From the NCBI RefSeq assembly GCF_000720485.1, contig NZ_JOAX01000017.1, positions 1 through 64,000 on the forward strand: a stretch of 64,000 nt of DNA, read 5' to 3'. A program made the translations under genes and the position numbers. The DNA comes from Streptomyces ochraceiscleroticus (GTDB lineage Bacteria > Actinomycetota > Actinomycetes > Streptomycetales > Streptomycetaceae). This document shows positions 8,313-15,854 of this stretch, piece after piece (positions within the stretch are counted from its first letter, which is position 1; every line of letters begins with the position of its first letter). Under the pieces are notes generated by a model. The model was not told where the DNA came from. It searched no databases and was given only the letters and a program-made list of their open reading frames with translations.

Positions 8313-9221
8313 ATGCCCAAGGACGCGAACTTCACCCTCGTACAGCTGCGGTACTTCCTGGCCGCGGCGGAGCTCGGCAGCATGACCGCGGCGGCCCAGC
8401 GGATCAATGTCTCGCAGTCGGCGATCTCGACCGCGGTGACGCATCTGGAGCGGGAGCTCGGGGTGCAGTTGCTGATCCGGCGGCATGCGAAGGGCCTGTC
8501 GCTGACCCGGGCCGGCGAGCGCTTCCTGCACGAGCTGCGCGGCTTCCTCACGCATGCCGAGGATCTGACGGAGGCGGCGCGCAGCCTCGGTACGGAGCTG
8601 GTGGGTGAGCTGGCGGTGGGCTGTTTCCAGACGCTGGCGCCGTTCTGTCTGCCGCGGCTGCTGCGGGAGTTCGGGCAGGCGCATCCCGCGGTGCGGGTGC
8701 AGGTCACCGAGGGCGACATCCGGGCGGTGCAGGAGGACCTGCGCAGCGGGACGTGCGAGCTGGCGCTCCTGTACGACCTGGGGCTGGACCCGGACATCGA
8801 GCGGGAGGTGCTGGCGGTGGCGCCGCCGTACGCGCTGGTGCCGCCGGACCATCCGCTGGCGGGGGCCGGTTCGGTGCGGCTGGCGGAGCTGGCGGCGGAG
8901 CCGATGATCCTGCTGGATCTGCCGCTGAGCCGGGACTACTTCCGCTCGCTGTTCCTGAAGGCGGGGGTGGAGCCGAGGGTGCGGCACCGCAGTACGAGTT
9001 ACGAGACGGTGCGCGCGATGGTGGCGGCGGGCCACGGCTTCGCGATCCTCAACCAGCGGCCGGTGCACGACGCGACGTACGACGGCGGGCGGGCGGTGGC
9101 GCTGCGGCTGACGGATCCGCTGCCCGCCCTGCCGGTGGTGCTGGCGCGGCTCGCGGGCATCCGTCCGACGGGCCGCGCCCAGGCGTTCGCGGCCGTGTGC
9201 CGGGCGGCGCTGGGGACGTGA
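8313..9221 (+). CDS. LysR-family regulator of the catabolic island
   Basis: 302-residue LysR regulator. The winged HTH is LGSMTAAAQRINVSQSAIS, followed by HLERELGVQLLIRR, and the effector domain starts with GELAVGCFQTLAPFCLPRLL. ATG 8313 (MPKDANFTLVQL) has AGGAG 7 nt upstream; the frame opens earlier at 8214, but that segment overlaps the promoter and lacks LysR similarity. It diverges from the NCS1 permease and precedes the monooxygenase operon by about 120 nt. Copies of a 20-bp dyad in both promoters suggest that it controls both, and perhaps itself, in response to a pathway intermediate. Confidence 0.92.
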   Translation: MPKDANFTLVQLRYFLAAAELGSMTAAAQRINVSQSAISTAVTHLERELGVQLLIRRHAKGLSLTRAGERFLHELRGFLTHAEDLTEAARSLGTELVGELAVGCFQTLAPFCLPRLLREFGQAHPAVRVQVTEGDIRAVQEDLRSGTCELALLYDLGLDPDIEREVLAVAPPYALVPPDHPLAGAGSVRLAELAAEPMILLDLPLSRDYFRSLFLKAGVEPRVRHRSTSYETVRAMVAAGHGFAILNQRPVHDATYDGGRAVALRLTDPLPALPVVLARLAGIRPTGRAQAFAAVCRAALGT

Positions 9222-9239
9222 CCTGCCCCGAAGCCCTGT

Positions 9240-9291
9240 ATCTGTAAAACCGATGCAGTAGGTCGAAAAGCTCTGCTTTACGGATGCAGAG
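9240..9291 (+). promoter_or_regulatory. Putative LysR operator copy 2 and adjacent dyad
   Basis: 9240-9259 repeats the site at 8249 (ATCTG-N3-AACCGATGCAGT; only the three centre bases differ). 9271-9291 is a further dyad CTCTGC-N9-GCAGAG containing GGATGCAG. Two stacked sites about 30 bp apart before the operon fit LysR recognition and activation half-sites. Confidence 0.6.
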
Positions 9292-9345
9292 CGGCGCGCC
9301 CATAGTCATGTCTCAGCAGAGCCCGCACGCCTCGGGAGGCTGATG

Positions 9346-9876
9346 ATGACCCTCACTCTGGACGACGCCGTGGATCCGCGGACGCTGCGCGCGGACTTCG
9401 TCGCGGCGATGGGGAATGCCGCCACCGGCGTCACCGTGGTCGCCACCGATGGAGCGGCCGGCCGCTTCGCGCAGACGGTCAGCGCGATGAGCTCGGTGTC
9501 CGCCGATCCGCCGTCGCTGCTGGTGTGTGTCAACCGGCGCAGCCCGCTCGCGGACGCCGCCGTGCGCAACGGCGTCTTCTCCGTGAATGTCCTCGCCGTG
9601 GACCAGGCCCATGTCTCGGACGTGTTCGCGGGCCGGCCCGCCGGCGGCGAATCCCCGTACGAGCCGTACGACTTCGGCTGCGCGCGCTGGCTGCCGTTGA
9701 GCACCGGCGCGCCCACCCTGGCCGGCGCCGCGGCGGTCTTCGACTGCCGCCTGGCCACCGGCCACGAGCACGGTACGCACCGCATTCTGGTGGGCGAGGT
9801 GCTCGCCTCGTCCGTCACCGACGCGCGGCCGCTGGTCCACCACGCCCGTGCGTACGGCGCGCCCCGCCCCCTCTGA
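9346..9876 (+). CDS. Flavin reductase (HpaC/RutF-like)
   Basis: 176-residue NAD(P)H:flavin oxidoreductase of the split-barrel FMN-binding type, supplying reduced flavin to the monooxygenase encoded next. Typical segments are MGNAATGVTVVATDG, the flavin-contacting SAMSSVSADPPSLLVCVNR, and GVFSVNVLA. ATG 9346 is 6 nt after GGAGG; ATG 9343 is also possible but only 3 nt from it. It is the first gene of a five-gene operon, with 47 nt to the oxygenase gene. The pairing with an HpaB-type enzyme is the usual two-component arrangement (HpaBC, and functionally RutAF). Confidence 0.92.
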   Translation: MTLTLDDAVDPRTLRADFVAAMGNAATGVTVVATDGAAGRFAQTVSAMSSVSADPPSLLVCVNRRSPLADAAVRNGVFSVNVLAVDQAHVSDVFAGRPAGGESPYEPYDFGCARWLPLSTGAPTLAGAAAVFDCRLATGHEHGTHRILVGEVLASSVTDARPLVHHARAYGAPRPL

Positions 9877-9923
9877 CCCGCCTCGTTCCATCAACGCTGC
9901 CACTCACACCGAGGAGCACCCGC

Positions 9924-11396
9924 ATGATCCGTACCGGGGAGCAGTACCGGGAGTCGATCCGCGACGGCCGGGAGGTGTGGATCAACGGCGAGAAGGTCGC
10001 CGACGTCACCGCACACCCCGCCTTCAAGCCGCTGGTCGACATCCGGTCCCGTATCTACGACATGGCCCACGAGCCGGACACCCGCGAGGTCATGACGTAC
10101 ACCGACCCGGACACCGGTGAGGTCAATGCGATCCAGCAGAAGCCGCCGCGGACGCGGGAGGACTGGGACGCCAAGCGGGCGGCAACGGACGCCGTGCTGA
10201 CGGACGTTGGCGGGGTCGTCACCCGCGTCGGTGACGAGACGATCGGTGAGGTGTGGTCGCTGATCGACGGCCAGGACGTACTGGACGCGATCAACCCGGC
10301 CTACAGCGACAACGTCAAGCACCACATCGACAAGGCGTGCTTCGGCGACCCGTTCCATGTGTCGGCCAACACCGATCCCAAGGGCGACCGTTCCAAGCGC
10401 CCGCAGGACCAGGACCCGGACATGCTGCTGCATGTCGTGAAGGAGACGGACCGCGGGATCGTGGTGCGCGGCGCGAAGTACGAGACCGCGGCGGCCTACT
10501 CCAACCAGGCGTTCACCAAGCCGACGATCGCCAACTGGGGTGACTCCGAACTCTCGGACTACGCCCTGGGGTTCATGCTCGACATGGGCTCGCCAGGCCT
10601 GAAGTACATCTGCCGCACCGGCTTCGCGGGCCGCGCGCCCGCCGAGGACTACCCGCTCGCCAACCGCTTCGACGAGGTGGACACCCTCGTCGTCTTCGAC
10701 GACGTCGAGATCCCCTGGGAGAACGTGCTGTTCTACCGGGACACCAAGGCGGCCACCTTCATCCGCGCGACCCTGCACCGCTACAGCGCGTACGCCTTCA
10801 CCCAGCGCAATCTGCGGCTCGCGGACCTGATGATCGGCGCGGCGCTGTGGAACGTGAAACAGACCGGGCTGGAGAAGCAGCAGGCCGTGCAGGAGAAGCT
10901 GGCGACGCTCGCGTGTTACCGGGAGGGCATCAACGCGCACCTCACGGCGGCGGTGGCGATGGCGGAGCCGAGCCCGGGAGGGCTGCTGATGCCCCATCAG
11001 TCGCTGCTCTACACCGGGCGTGTGCTGGCCTGTTCGCAGTTGCACGAGATGATGCACATCGCGCGGGAGCTGTGCGGCGGGCAGATCTGCATCACGCCCG
11101 ACAAGGCGTCCTTCGACCATCCGGACACCGCTCCCTGGCTGGAGAAGTTCTACTCGGTCAATGAGCACTGGGTCGCCGAGGACCGCCGCAAGCTCCTCGC
11201 GTACGCCCGTGACCTGCTGAACTCCGACTACGCGGGGCACCGGCTCACCTTCCAGCTCTTCGCGCAGTCACCGCCGTTCGCGCACCTCGGCGCGGTGTAC
11301 CGGAACTTCGACTGGGACGGCCCGCTGGACCTGGTGAAGGACGCGGCCGGACTGTCGGACAACGTACTCGGCACGCTGGGAAGGAAGGCCAAGTGA
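9924..11396 (+). CDS. HpaB-type flavin-dependent monooxygenase
   Basis: 490-residue FADH2-dependent monooxygenase of the 4-hydroxyphenylacetate 3-hydroxylase family (acyl-CoA dehydrogenase fold). Family features are the N-terminal RTGEQYRESIRDGREVWING, FVVFDD-like VVFDDVEIPWENVLFYRD, and the C-terminal YRNFDWDGPLDLVKDAAG. ATG 9924 has GAGGAG upstream; the open frame before it is a shadow of the reductase gene. The gene overlaps ridA-like by GTGA. Co-encoded RidA, DUF1028 and amidohydrolase are not found with classical HpaB, so the substrate is probably a nitrogen-containing ring or aromatic amide, not 4-hydroxyphenylacetate. No ring-cleaving dioxygenase is nearby. That substrate is inference. 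Confidence 0.9.
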   Translation: MIRTGEQYRESIRDGREVWINGEKVADVTAHPAFKPLVDIRSRIYDMAHEPDTREVMTYTDPDTGEVNAIQQKPPRTREDWDAKRAATDAVLTDVGGVVTRVGDETIGEVWSLIDGQDVLDAINPAYSDNVKHHIDKACFGDPFHVSANTDPKGDRSKRPQDQDPDMLLHVVKETDRGIVVRGAKYETAAAYSNQAFTKPTIANWGDSELSDYALGFMLDMGSPGLKYICRTGFAGRAPAEDYPLANRFDEVDTLVVFDDVEIPWENVLFYRDTKAATFIRATLHRYSAYAFTQRNLRLADLMIGAALWNVKQTGLEKQQAVQEKLATLACYREGINAHLTAAVAMAEPSPGGLLMPHQSLLYTGRVLACSQLHEMMHIARELCGGQICITPDKASFDHPDTAPWLEKFYSVNEHWVAEDRRKLLAYARDLLNSDYAGHRLTFQLFAQSPPFAHLGAVYRNFDWDGPLDLVKDAAGLSDNVLGTLGRKAK

Positions 11397-11851
11397 CCAC
11401 GCACGACCGCATCCGCTGTTTCAACACGGCGGACACCTATCCCGAGCAGGACCTCTCCAACGATCTGGCGCAGGCGGTGGTCGCCGAGGGCACGGTCTAT
11501 CTGCGCGGCCAGATCGGGCAGGACCTGGACACCCGCGAGAACGTCGGGGTGGGCGATGTCGCCGCGCAGGCCGAGCGGGCGATGGCCAACATCGACATGC
11601 TGCTGCGGGAGTGCGGCAGCCGGCTCGACGAGATCGTGAAGATCACCGTCTATCTGACGGACATCCGGTTCCGCGAGCCGGTCTACCGTGTCATGGGCCG
11701 CTGGCTGAAGGGCGTGCACTATGTCTCGACGGGGCTGGTGGTCTCGGCGCTGGCCCGGCCCGAGTGGCTGGTGGAGATCGACGCGACGGCGGTGATCCCG
11801 CAGGAGCGGCGGGCCGAGGCCGCGGCGCTCAGGGCGGAGGCGAGCCGATGA
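11393..11851 (+). CDS. RidA-family (YjgF/UK114) deaminase
   Basis: 152-residue RidA-fold protein that hydrolyses reactive enamine/imine intermediates; relatives include RutC and 2-aminomuconate deaminase. Seen are GTVYLRGQIGQDLDT, the helix AQAERAMANIDMLLRECG, VKITVYLTDIRF and VEIDATAVIP with the conserved acidic residue near the end. The arginine of the canonical active site is less obvious: the SRPEWLVEID equivalent is ARPEWLVEID. It starts at GTG 11393, overlapping the oxygenase stop, and its own stop overlaps the next ATG, so translation is coupled throughout. It implies an enamine or aminoacrylate-like product from the monooxygenase step. Confidence 0.93.
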   Translation: MTTHDRIRCFNTADTYPEQDLSNDLAQAVVAEGTVYLRGQIGQDLDTRENVGVGDVAAQAERAMANIDMLLRECGSRLDEIVKITVYLTDIRFREPVYRVMGRWLKGVHYVSTGLVVSALARPEWLVEIDATAVIPQERRAEAAALRAEASR

Positions 11852-12528
11852 CGTTCTCGCTGGCCGCACGTTGTCCCCGTACCGGGGAATTCGGCGTCGT
11901 GGTGTCCTCGTCCTCGCCTGCAGTGGCCGCGCGTTGTGCGTATGTACGGGCCGGGGTCGGCGCCGCCTGCTCTCAGAACGTGACGGACCCCCGGCTGGGC
12001 CCCGAGCTGTTGGACGCGCTGGCGGACGGGGCCGACGCGGAGACCGCGGTGGCGCGCCTCACCCAGGCCGTACGGCACGTGGACTGGCGGCAGTTGACGG
12101 CCGTCGGGGTTTCCGGCGAGCCCGCCGCTTACTCCGGTGACCGCACGCTCGGGGTGCACGCGCAGGCCGTCGGCGCGGACGCGGTCGCGGCGGGCAATCT
12201 GCTCGCCGATCCAGGCGTGCCGGCCGCGATGCTGGCCGCCTTCGCCGCCGATCCGGCGGCTCCACTGGCCCAGCGTCTGGTTGACGCACTGTCAGCAGGG
12301 GCCGCGGCGGGCGGCGAGGCCGGTCCGGTGCACTCGGCGGGACTGCTGGTCAGCGGGCAGGTGCCGTGGCCGGTGACCGATCTGCGGGTGGACTGGACGG
12401 ACGGCGATCCGATCGAGGAGTTGGCGACATTGTGGAAGCGGTGGGAGCCGCAGGCGGCGGACTACGTACGCCGCGCGTTGGATCCTGCGGCGGCTCCCGG
12501 GTACGGCGTACCGGGTGATCCCGAGTGA
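11848..12528 (+). CDS. DUF1028 family protein (Ntn-hydrolase fold)
   Basis: 226-residue DUF1028 protein. These start with MTFSLAARCPRTGEFG and GVVVSSSSPAVAARC, followed by a segment GVGAACSQNVTDPRLG, all present here. The fold is thought to be that of N-terminal nucleophile hydrolases; the biochemical activity is unknown to me. It overlaps RidA (ATGA) and the M20 gene (GTGA), so it is an integral part of the operon and probably acts on the same amide or imine intermediates. The position between a deaminase and an amidohydrolase suggests hydrolysis of a C-N bond, which is inference. Confidence 0.9.
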   Translation: MTFSLAARCPRTGEFGVVVSSSSPAVAARCAYVRAGVGAACSQNVTDPRLGPELLDALADGADAETAVARLTQAVRHVDWRQLTAVGVSGEPAAYSGDRTLGVHAQAVGADAVAAGNLLADPGVPAAMLAAFAADPAAPLAQRLVDALSAGAAAGGEAGPVHSAGLLVSGQVPWPVTDLRVDWTDGDPIEELATLWKRWEPQAADYVRRALDPAAAPGYGVPGDPE

Positions 12529-13694
12529 ACGGTACCGATACGGCTGTACGGGACGCCGTCGCCGGTTCCTCGGATGACCTGCTCGCCCTCAGCCACCGCA
12601 TCCACGCCCACCCTGAAGTCGCCTGGGAGGAGGAGCGGGCCGCCGGCTGGACAGCGGACGCCCTCTCCGACCTGGGCTATCGGGCCACTCCCGGGATCTG
12701 TGACCTGCCCACCGCCTTCTCCGCGACGATCGGCTCCGGGCCGCTGCACCTCGCGCTCTGCGCGGAGTACGACGCGCTGCCGGGGCTCGGCCACGCCTGC
12801 GGGCACAACATCATCGCGGCCTCGGCGGTGGGGGCCGCGGCCGGGCTGGCCCGGGTCGCCGACGATCTCGGGCTGACCGTGACGGTGCTGGGCACGCCGG
12901 CCGAGGAGGGCGGCGGTGGGAAGATCCTGATGCTGGAGCGGGGTGCCTTCGCCGGGGTGCACGCGGCGATGATGGTGCACCCGGGCCCGGTGGACGTCGC
13001 GGAGGCGGAGCCGTACGCGGTGGCGCATCTGCGGATCGACTACGAGGGCAAGGCCGCGCACGCCGCGGCCTATCCGGAGCAGGGCCGCAACGCCGCGGAC
13101 GCGTTCACCGTCGCGCAGGTGGCGATCGGCCTGCTCCGTCAGCAACTCCCCCACTCCGTCAGGGTGCACGGGATGCTGACGCGCGGCGGCGAGGCGCCGA
13201 ACGCGATCCCCGAGCGGACGAGCGGGCGGTGGTATGTGCGGGCCGGTTCGCTGGAGGAGCTGGAGGCCGTGCGGCCGCGCGTCGAGCGGTGTTTCGAGGC
13301 GGGGGCGCTGGCGGCCGACTGCGAGCTGTCGGTGGCGCACGAGAGCCCGCCGTACGCGGAGTTCCGTACGGACAACGAGATGCTCGGGCTGTACCGGGCC
13401 CGTGCGGAGGCGGTTGGGCGGAAGTTCACGTCGCCGGGCGCGCCCGAGGCGCGGATGAACCGGGCCTCGACCGACATGGGCAACGTCTCGCGGGTGCTGC
13501 CCGCGATCCATCCGTACATCGGCATCGGGTCGCTGCCCGCGGTCAATCACCAGAAGGAGTTCGCGGCGCACTGCGTCACGCCGGAGGCCGACCGCGCCGT
13601 GCTGGACGGCGCGACGGCCCTGGCGCTGACGGCGGTGTCGCTGGCGTCGGACCCCCGGCAGCGCGAGCGGCTCACAGCCGCCCGCACCCCGTGA
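12525..13694 (+). CDS. M20 family amidohydrolase (PM20D2/AbgB-like)
   Basis: 389-residue metal-dependent amidohydrolase. Motifs are RIHAHPEVAWEEE, LCAEYDALPGLGHACGHN (metal ligands in the HACGH core), and GTPAEEGGGGK, where the Glu pair is catalytic and metal-binding. The dimerisation domain contains KAAHAAAYPEQGRNAADAF. The C-terminal NHQKEFAAH carries the last histidine ligand. The pattern fits the aminoacyl/aminobenzoyl-amide hydrolase branch, so it probably cleaves an amide late in the pathway. GTG 12525 overlaps the DUF1028 stop. Its last 23 nt overlap the convergent tetR gene. Last gene of the operon. Confidence 0.93.
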   Translation: MNGTDTAVRDAVAGSSDDLLALSHRIHAHPEVAWEEERAAGWTADALSDLGYRATPGICDLPTAFSATIGSGPLHLALCAEYDALPGLGHACGHNIIAASAVGAAAGLARVADDLGLTVTVLGTPAEEGGGGKILMLERGAFAGVHAAMMVHPGPVDVAEAEPYAVAHLRIDYEGKAAHAAAYPEQGRNAADAFTVAQVAIGLLRQQLPHSVRVHGMLTRGGEAPNAIPERTSGRWYVRAGSLEELEAVRPRVERCFEAGALAADCELSVAHESPPYAEFRTDNEMLGLYRARAEAVGRKFTSPGAPEARMNRASTDMGNVSRVLPAIHPYIGIGSLPAVNHQKEFAAHCVTPEADRAVLDGATALALTAVSLASDPRQRERLTAARTP

Positions 13695-14274
13695 CCGTAC
13701 GGGCGTAACGGAGGACCGCGTCGCGCGCCGCGGCGTGGTCCACCGCGGGGTTGCGGCTGAAGATGTGCAGGCCGTACCCGTCCTCCAGCGCGACCAGGTC
13801 GCGTGCCACGTCGGCCGGCGTCGCGGCGAGGGTGAAATCCCCCGCCGCGACGCCCAGTTCGAGCACGGTCGTGTAGAGCGCGACCTCGCGCGCGTACAGC
13901 GATGCCATCAAGGTGGCGTGCGGCCGGCTGCGGTCGGCGAGGCCATGCAGTTCATACAGCAGCTTGTGCACCCCGTCGTCACTGTCGCGCGGCAGGCCGC
14001 TCCCGGCCGCCACGCGCAGGCGCGCCACGGGGTCGGCGATGGTGTCCGTGCCGGCGTGCCGGTGCGCGAGATAGCGTTCCACGGCGGCCTGGTGCACCTC
14101 GAAGACCAGGTCGCCCAGCTCCGGGTAGTAGTAGAGCACCGAGCCCGCGGAGACCTCCGCCTCGGCCGCGATGTCCTTGATGCGCAGGCCCGCCAGGCCG
14201 CGCTCGGCGATCGCCCGGCCCGCGGCCTCGATGAGCGCCTCGCGCCGCGCGCCTTGATTCTTGGTCCTTGCCAC
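13672..14274 (-). CDS. TetR-family regulator
   Basis: 200-residue TetR repressor. The N-terminal HTH is IKDIAAEAEVSAGSVLYYYPELGDL, of which AEVSAGSVLYYYPE is the recognition part; the ligand domain follows, with DLVALEDGYGLHIF near the end, as in BetI-like regulators of amine pathways. GTG 14274 is preceded by GGGGAA. It faces the NCS1 permease at 14398, and a TTTGAA-N6-TTCAAA dyad lies over that gene's -10 region. It most likely represses the permease, dehydrogenase, deacylase and aminotransferase operon and itself. Its 3' end overlaps the M20 gene by 23 nt. Confidence 0.92.
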   Translation of the reverse strand: MARTKNQGARREALIEAAGRAIAERGLAGLRIKDIAAEAEVSAGSVLYYYPELGDLVFEVHQAAVERYLAHRHAGTDTIADPVARLRVAAGSGLPRDSDDGVHKLLYELHGLADRSRPHATLMASLYAREVALYTTVLELGVAAGDFTLAATPADVARDLVALEDGYGLHIFSRNPAVDHAAARDAVLRYARTVTGCGRL

Positions 14275-14291
14275 GGCGTTGATTCCCCGTT

Positions 14292-14369
14292 TCTCAGTTC
14301 AACGAAAACATCATTCTCTGCGCAGTCCATTGACAGCGTAACGCGCCATAGTTTGAATCTCAGTTCAAA
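14292..14369 (+). promoter_or_regulatory. Promoter and TetR operators before the second NCS1 operon
   Basis: -35 TTGACA at 14330-14335 and, 17 nt on, -10-like TTGAAT at 14353-14358. The dyad TTTGAA-TCTCAG-TTCAAA (14352-14369) covers the -10. The 11-mer TCTCAGTTCAA occurs both here (14358-14368) and at 14292-14302, close to the tetR start, giving one site per divergent gene. Confidence 0.65.
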
Positions 14370-14397
14370 GAATCCCTCCCCCTCGCAAGGAGGCGGC

Positions 14398-15828
14398 GTG
14401 GCACGCGAAGCGAACGCCACCGTGGAGCGGCACACCATCGACGTCATCCCCGACGACGAGCGGCACGGCCGCACGCGTGACCTGTTCACCATCTGGTTCT
14501 CCTCCAACCTCGGCCCGCTCACGATGGTCACCGGCGCCCTCGCGCCCACCGTCTTCGGACTGTCCTTCGCGTGGAGCGTGCTCGCGCTGCTCGTCGGCCA
14601 TCTCGGCGGCGGCTTCCTGATGGCGCTGCACTCGGCGCAGGGGCCGCAGCTCGGCGTGCCGCAGATGATCCAGAGCCGCGGCCAGTTCGGCAGCACCGGC
14701 GCGCTCGCCGTGGTCCTCGTCGTGGTCGTGATGTACCAGGGGTTCTTCGCCTCCAACCTGGTGCTCGGCGCGCAGTCGCTGGAGCAGGCACTGCCGGCCG
14801 TCCCCGTCGATGCCGGGATCGCGCTCGGTACGGCCGTCAGCCTCGTCGTCACCGTCGTCGGCTACCGCCTGATGCACGGCATCGGCCGGCTGACCACCTG
14901 GCTCTTCGGCACGGTCCAGCTCATCGGCGCCGCCTGGATCGCCTTCGGTGGGCTGCCGGCCGGGTTCCTGACCCGCGGCGGCTTCTCGCTCGGCGGCTTC
15001 CTCGGCATGGTCTCGGTGGGCGTGCTCTGGCAGATCGCGTACGCGCCCTATGTCTCGGACTACTCCCGCTACATGCCCGCCGACCGCGCCCAGGTCCGCT
15101 CCACGCTGTGGTGCACGTACTGGGGCAGCGTGCTCGGCAGCGTCCTGCCGATGCTGGTCGGCGTCGCCGTCGGCCTCGCGGTGGGCGGCGACGACCCCGT
15201 GGCCGCGCAGTCGCAACTGCTCGGCAGCCCGCTCGCGCAGATCACACTGTGGTCCTTCGCCGCCGTCACCATGCTCACCAACTCCATGAACCTCTACGGC
15301 GCGACGCTGTGCGTGGTCACCGCCGTGCAGACCTTCGCGCACCGCTGGCTGCCGGGCCCGGCCGTCCGCGCGCTGCTCTCACTCGCCCTCGGCGCGCTGT
15401 CCTTCGTGCTGGCCGCGGCCTTCGCCGACGCCTTCATGGCGAGCTATCTGAACCTGATCTACCTCCTGCAGTACGTCCTGATCCCCTGGACCGCCATCAA
15501 CCTCGTCGACTTCTACCTCGTGCGGCACGGCACGTACGACGTGCCGTCCTTCTTCGCGCGGGACGGCGGGATCTACGGCCGCTGGAACGCCACGGCCCTG
15601 GGCGTCTACCTGCTCGGCATCCTGATCGAGGTGCCGTTCATGGCCCAGACGCTCTACACCGGGCCGCTCGCCCACGCCCTCGGCGACACCGACCTCGGCT
15701 GGCTCGCCGGGCTGCTCTTCACCACGCCGGTGTACCTGTACGCGGCGCGGCGGCGGGTACGGCGGGCCGCCGCGCGGGCCGCGTCCGGCGCAGCCGCCGC
15801 CCCTCCCCCGTACGCCGACACCCACTGA
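14398..15828 (+). CDS. NCS1-family permease (second copy)
   Basis: 476-residue membrane symporter with about 12 helices, paralogous to the one at 6730-8163. Shared blocks are ERHTIDVIPDDERHGRTRDL, ALHSAQGPQLGVPQMIQSR and APYVSDYSRYMP. The C-terminal INLVDFYLVRHGTYDVP is also family-typical. Start GTG 14398 has a full AAGGAGG 4 nt before it; the very long upstream frame is a shadow of tetR. It opens an operon with an aldehyde dehydrogenase, M20 deacylase and aminotransferase. That context suggests an amine, amino acid or N-heterocycle substrate. Confidence 0.93.
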   Translation: MAREANATVERHTIDVIPDDERHGRTRDLFTIWFSSNLGPLTMVTGALAPTVFGLSFAWSVLALLVGHLGGGFLMALHSAQGPQLGVPQMIQSRGQFGSTGALAVVLVVVVMYQGFFASNLVLGAQSLEQALPAVPVDAGIALGTAVSLVVTVVGYRLMHGIGRLTTWLFGTVQLIGAAWIAFGGLPAGFLTRGGFSLGGFLGMVSVGVLWQIAYAPYVSDYSRYMPADRAQVRSTLWCTYWGSVLGSVLPMLVGVAVGLAVGGDDPVAAQSQLLGSPLAQITLWSFAAVTMLTNSMNLYGATLCVVTAVQTFAHRWLPGPAVRALLSLALGALSFVLAAAFADAFMASYLNLIYLLQYVLIPWTAINLVDFYLVRHGTYDVPSFFARDGGIYGRWNATALGVYLLGILIEVPFMAQTLYTGPLAHALGDTDLGWLAGLLFTTPVYLYAARRRVRRAAARAASGAAAAPPPYADTH

Positions 15829-15854
15829 CCTGCATCCACTGACCTGGAGCCGCC

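Noticed and set aside
6683..8797. Continuous minus-strand frame joining the LysR gene to sequence upstream, suggesting a fusion
   Set aside because: The upstream part is a shadow of the NCS1 permease in another frame; LysR similarity begins exactly at ATG 6682.
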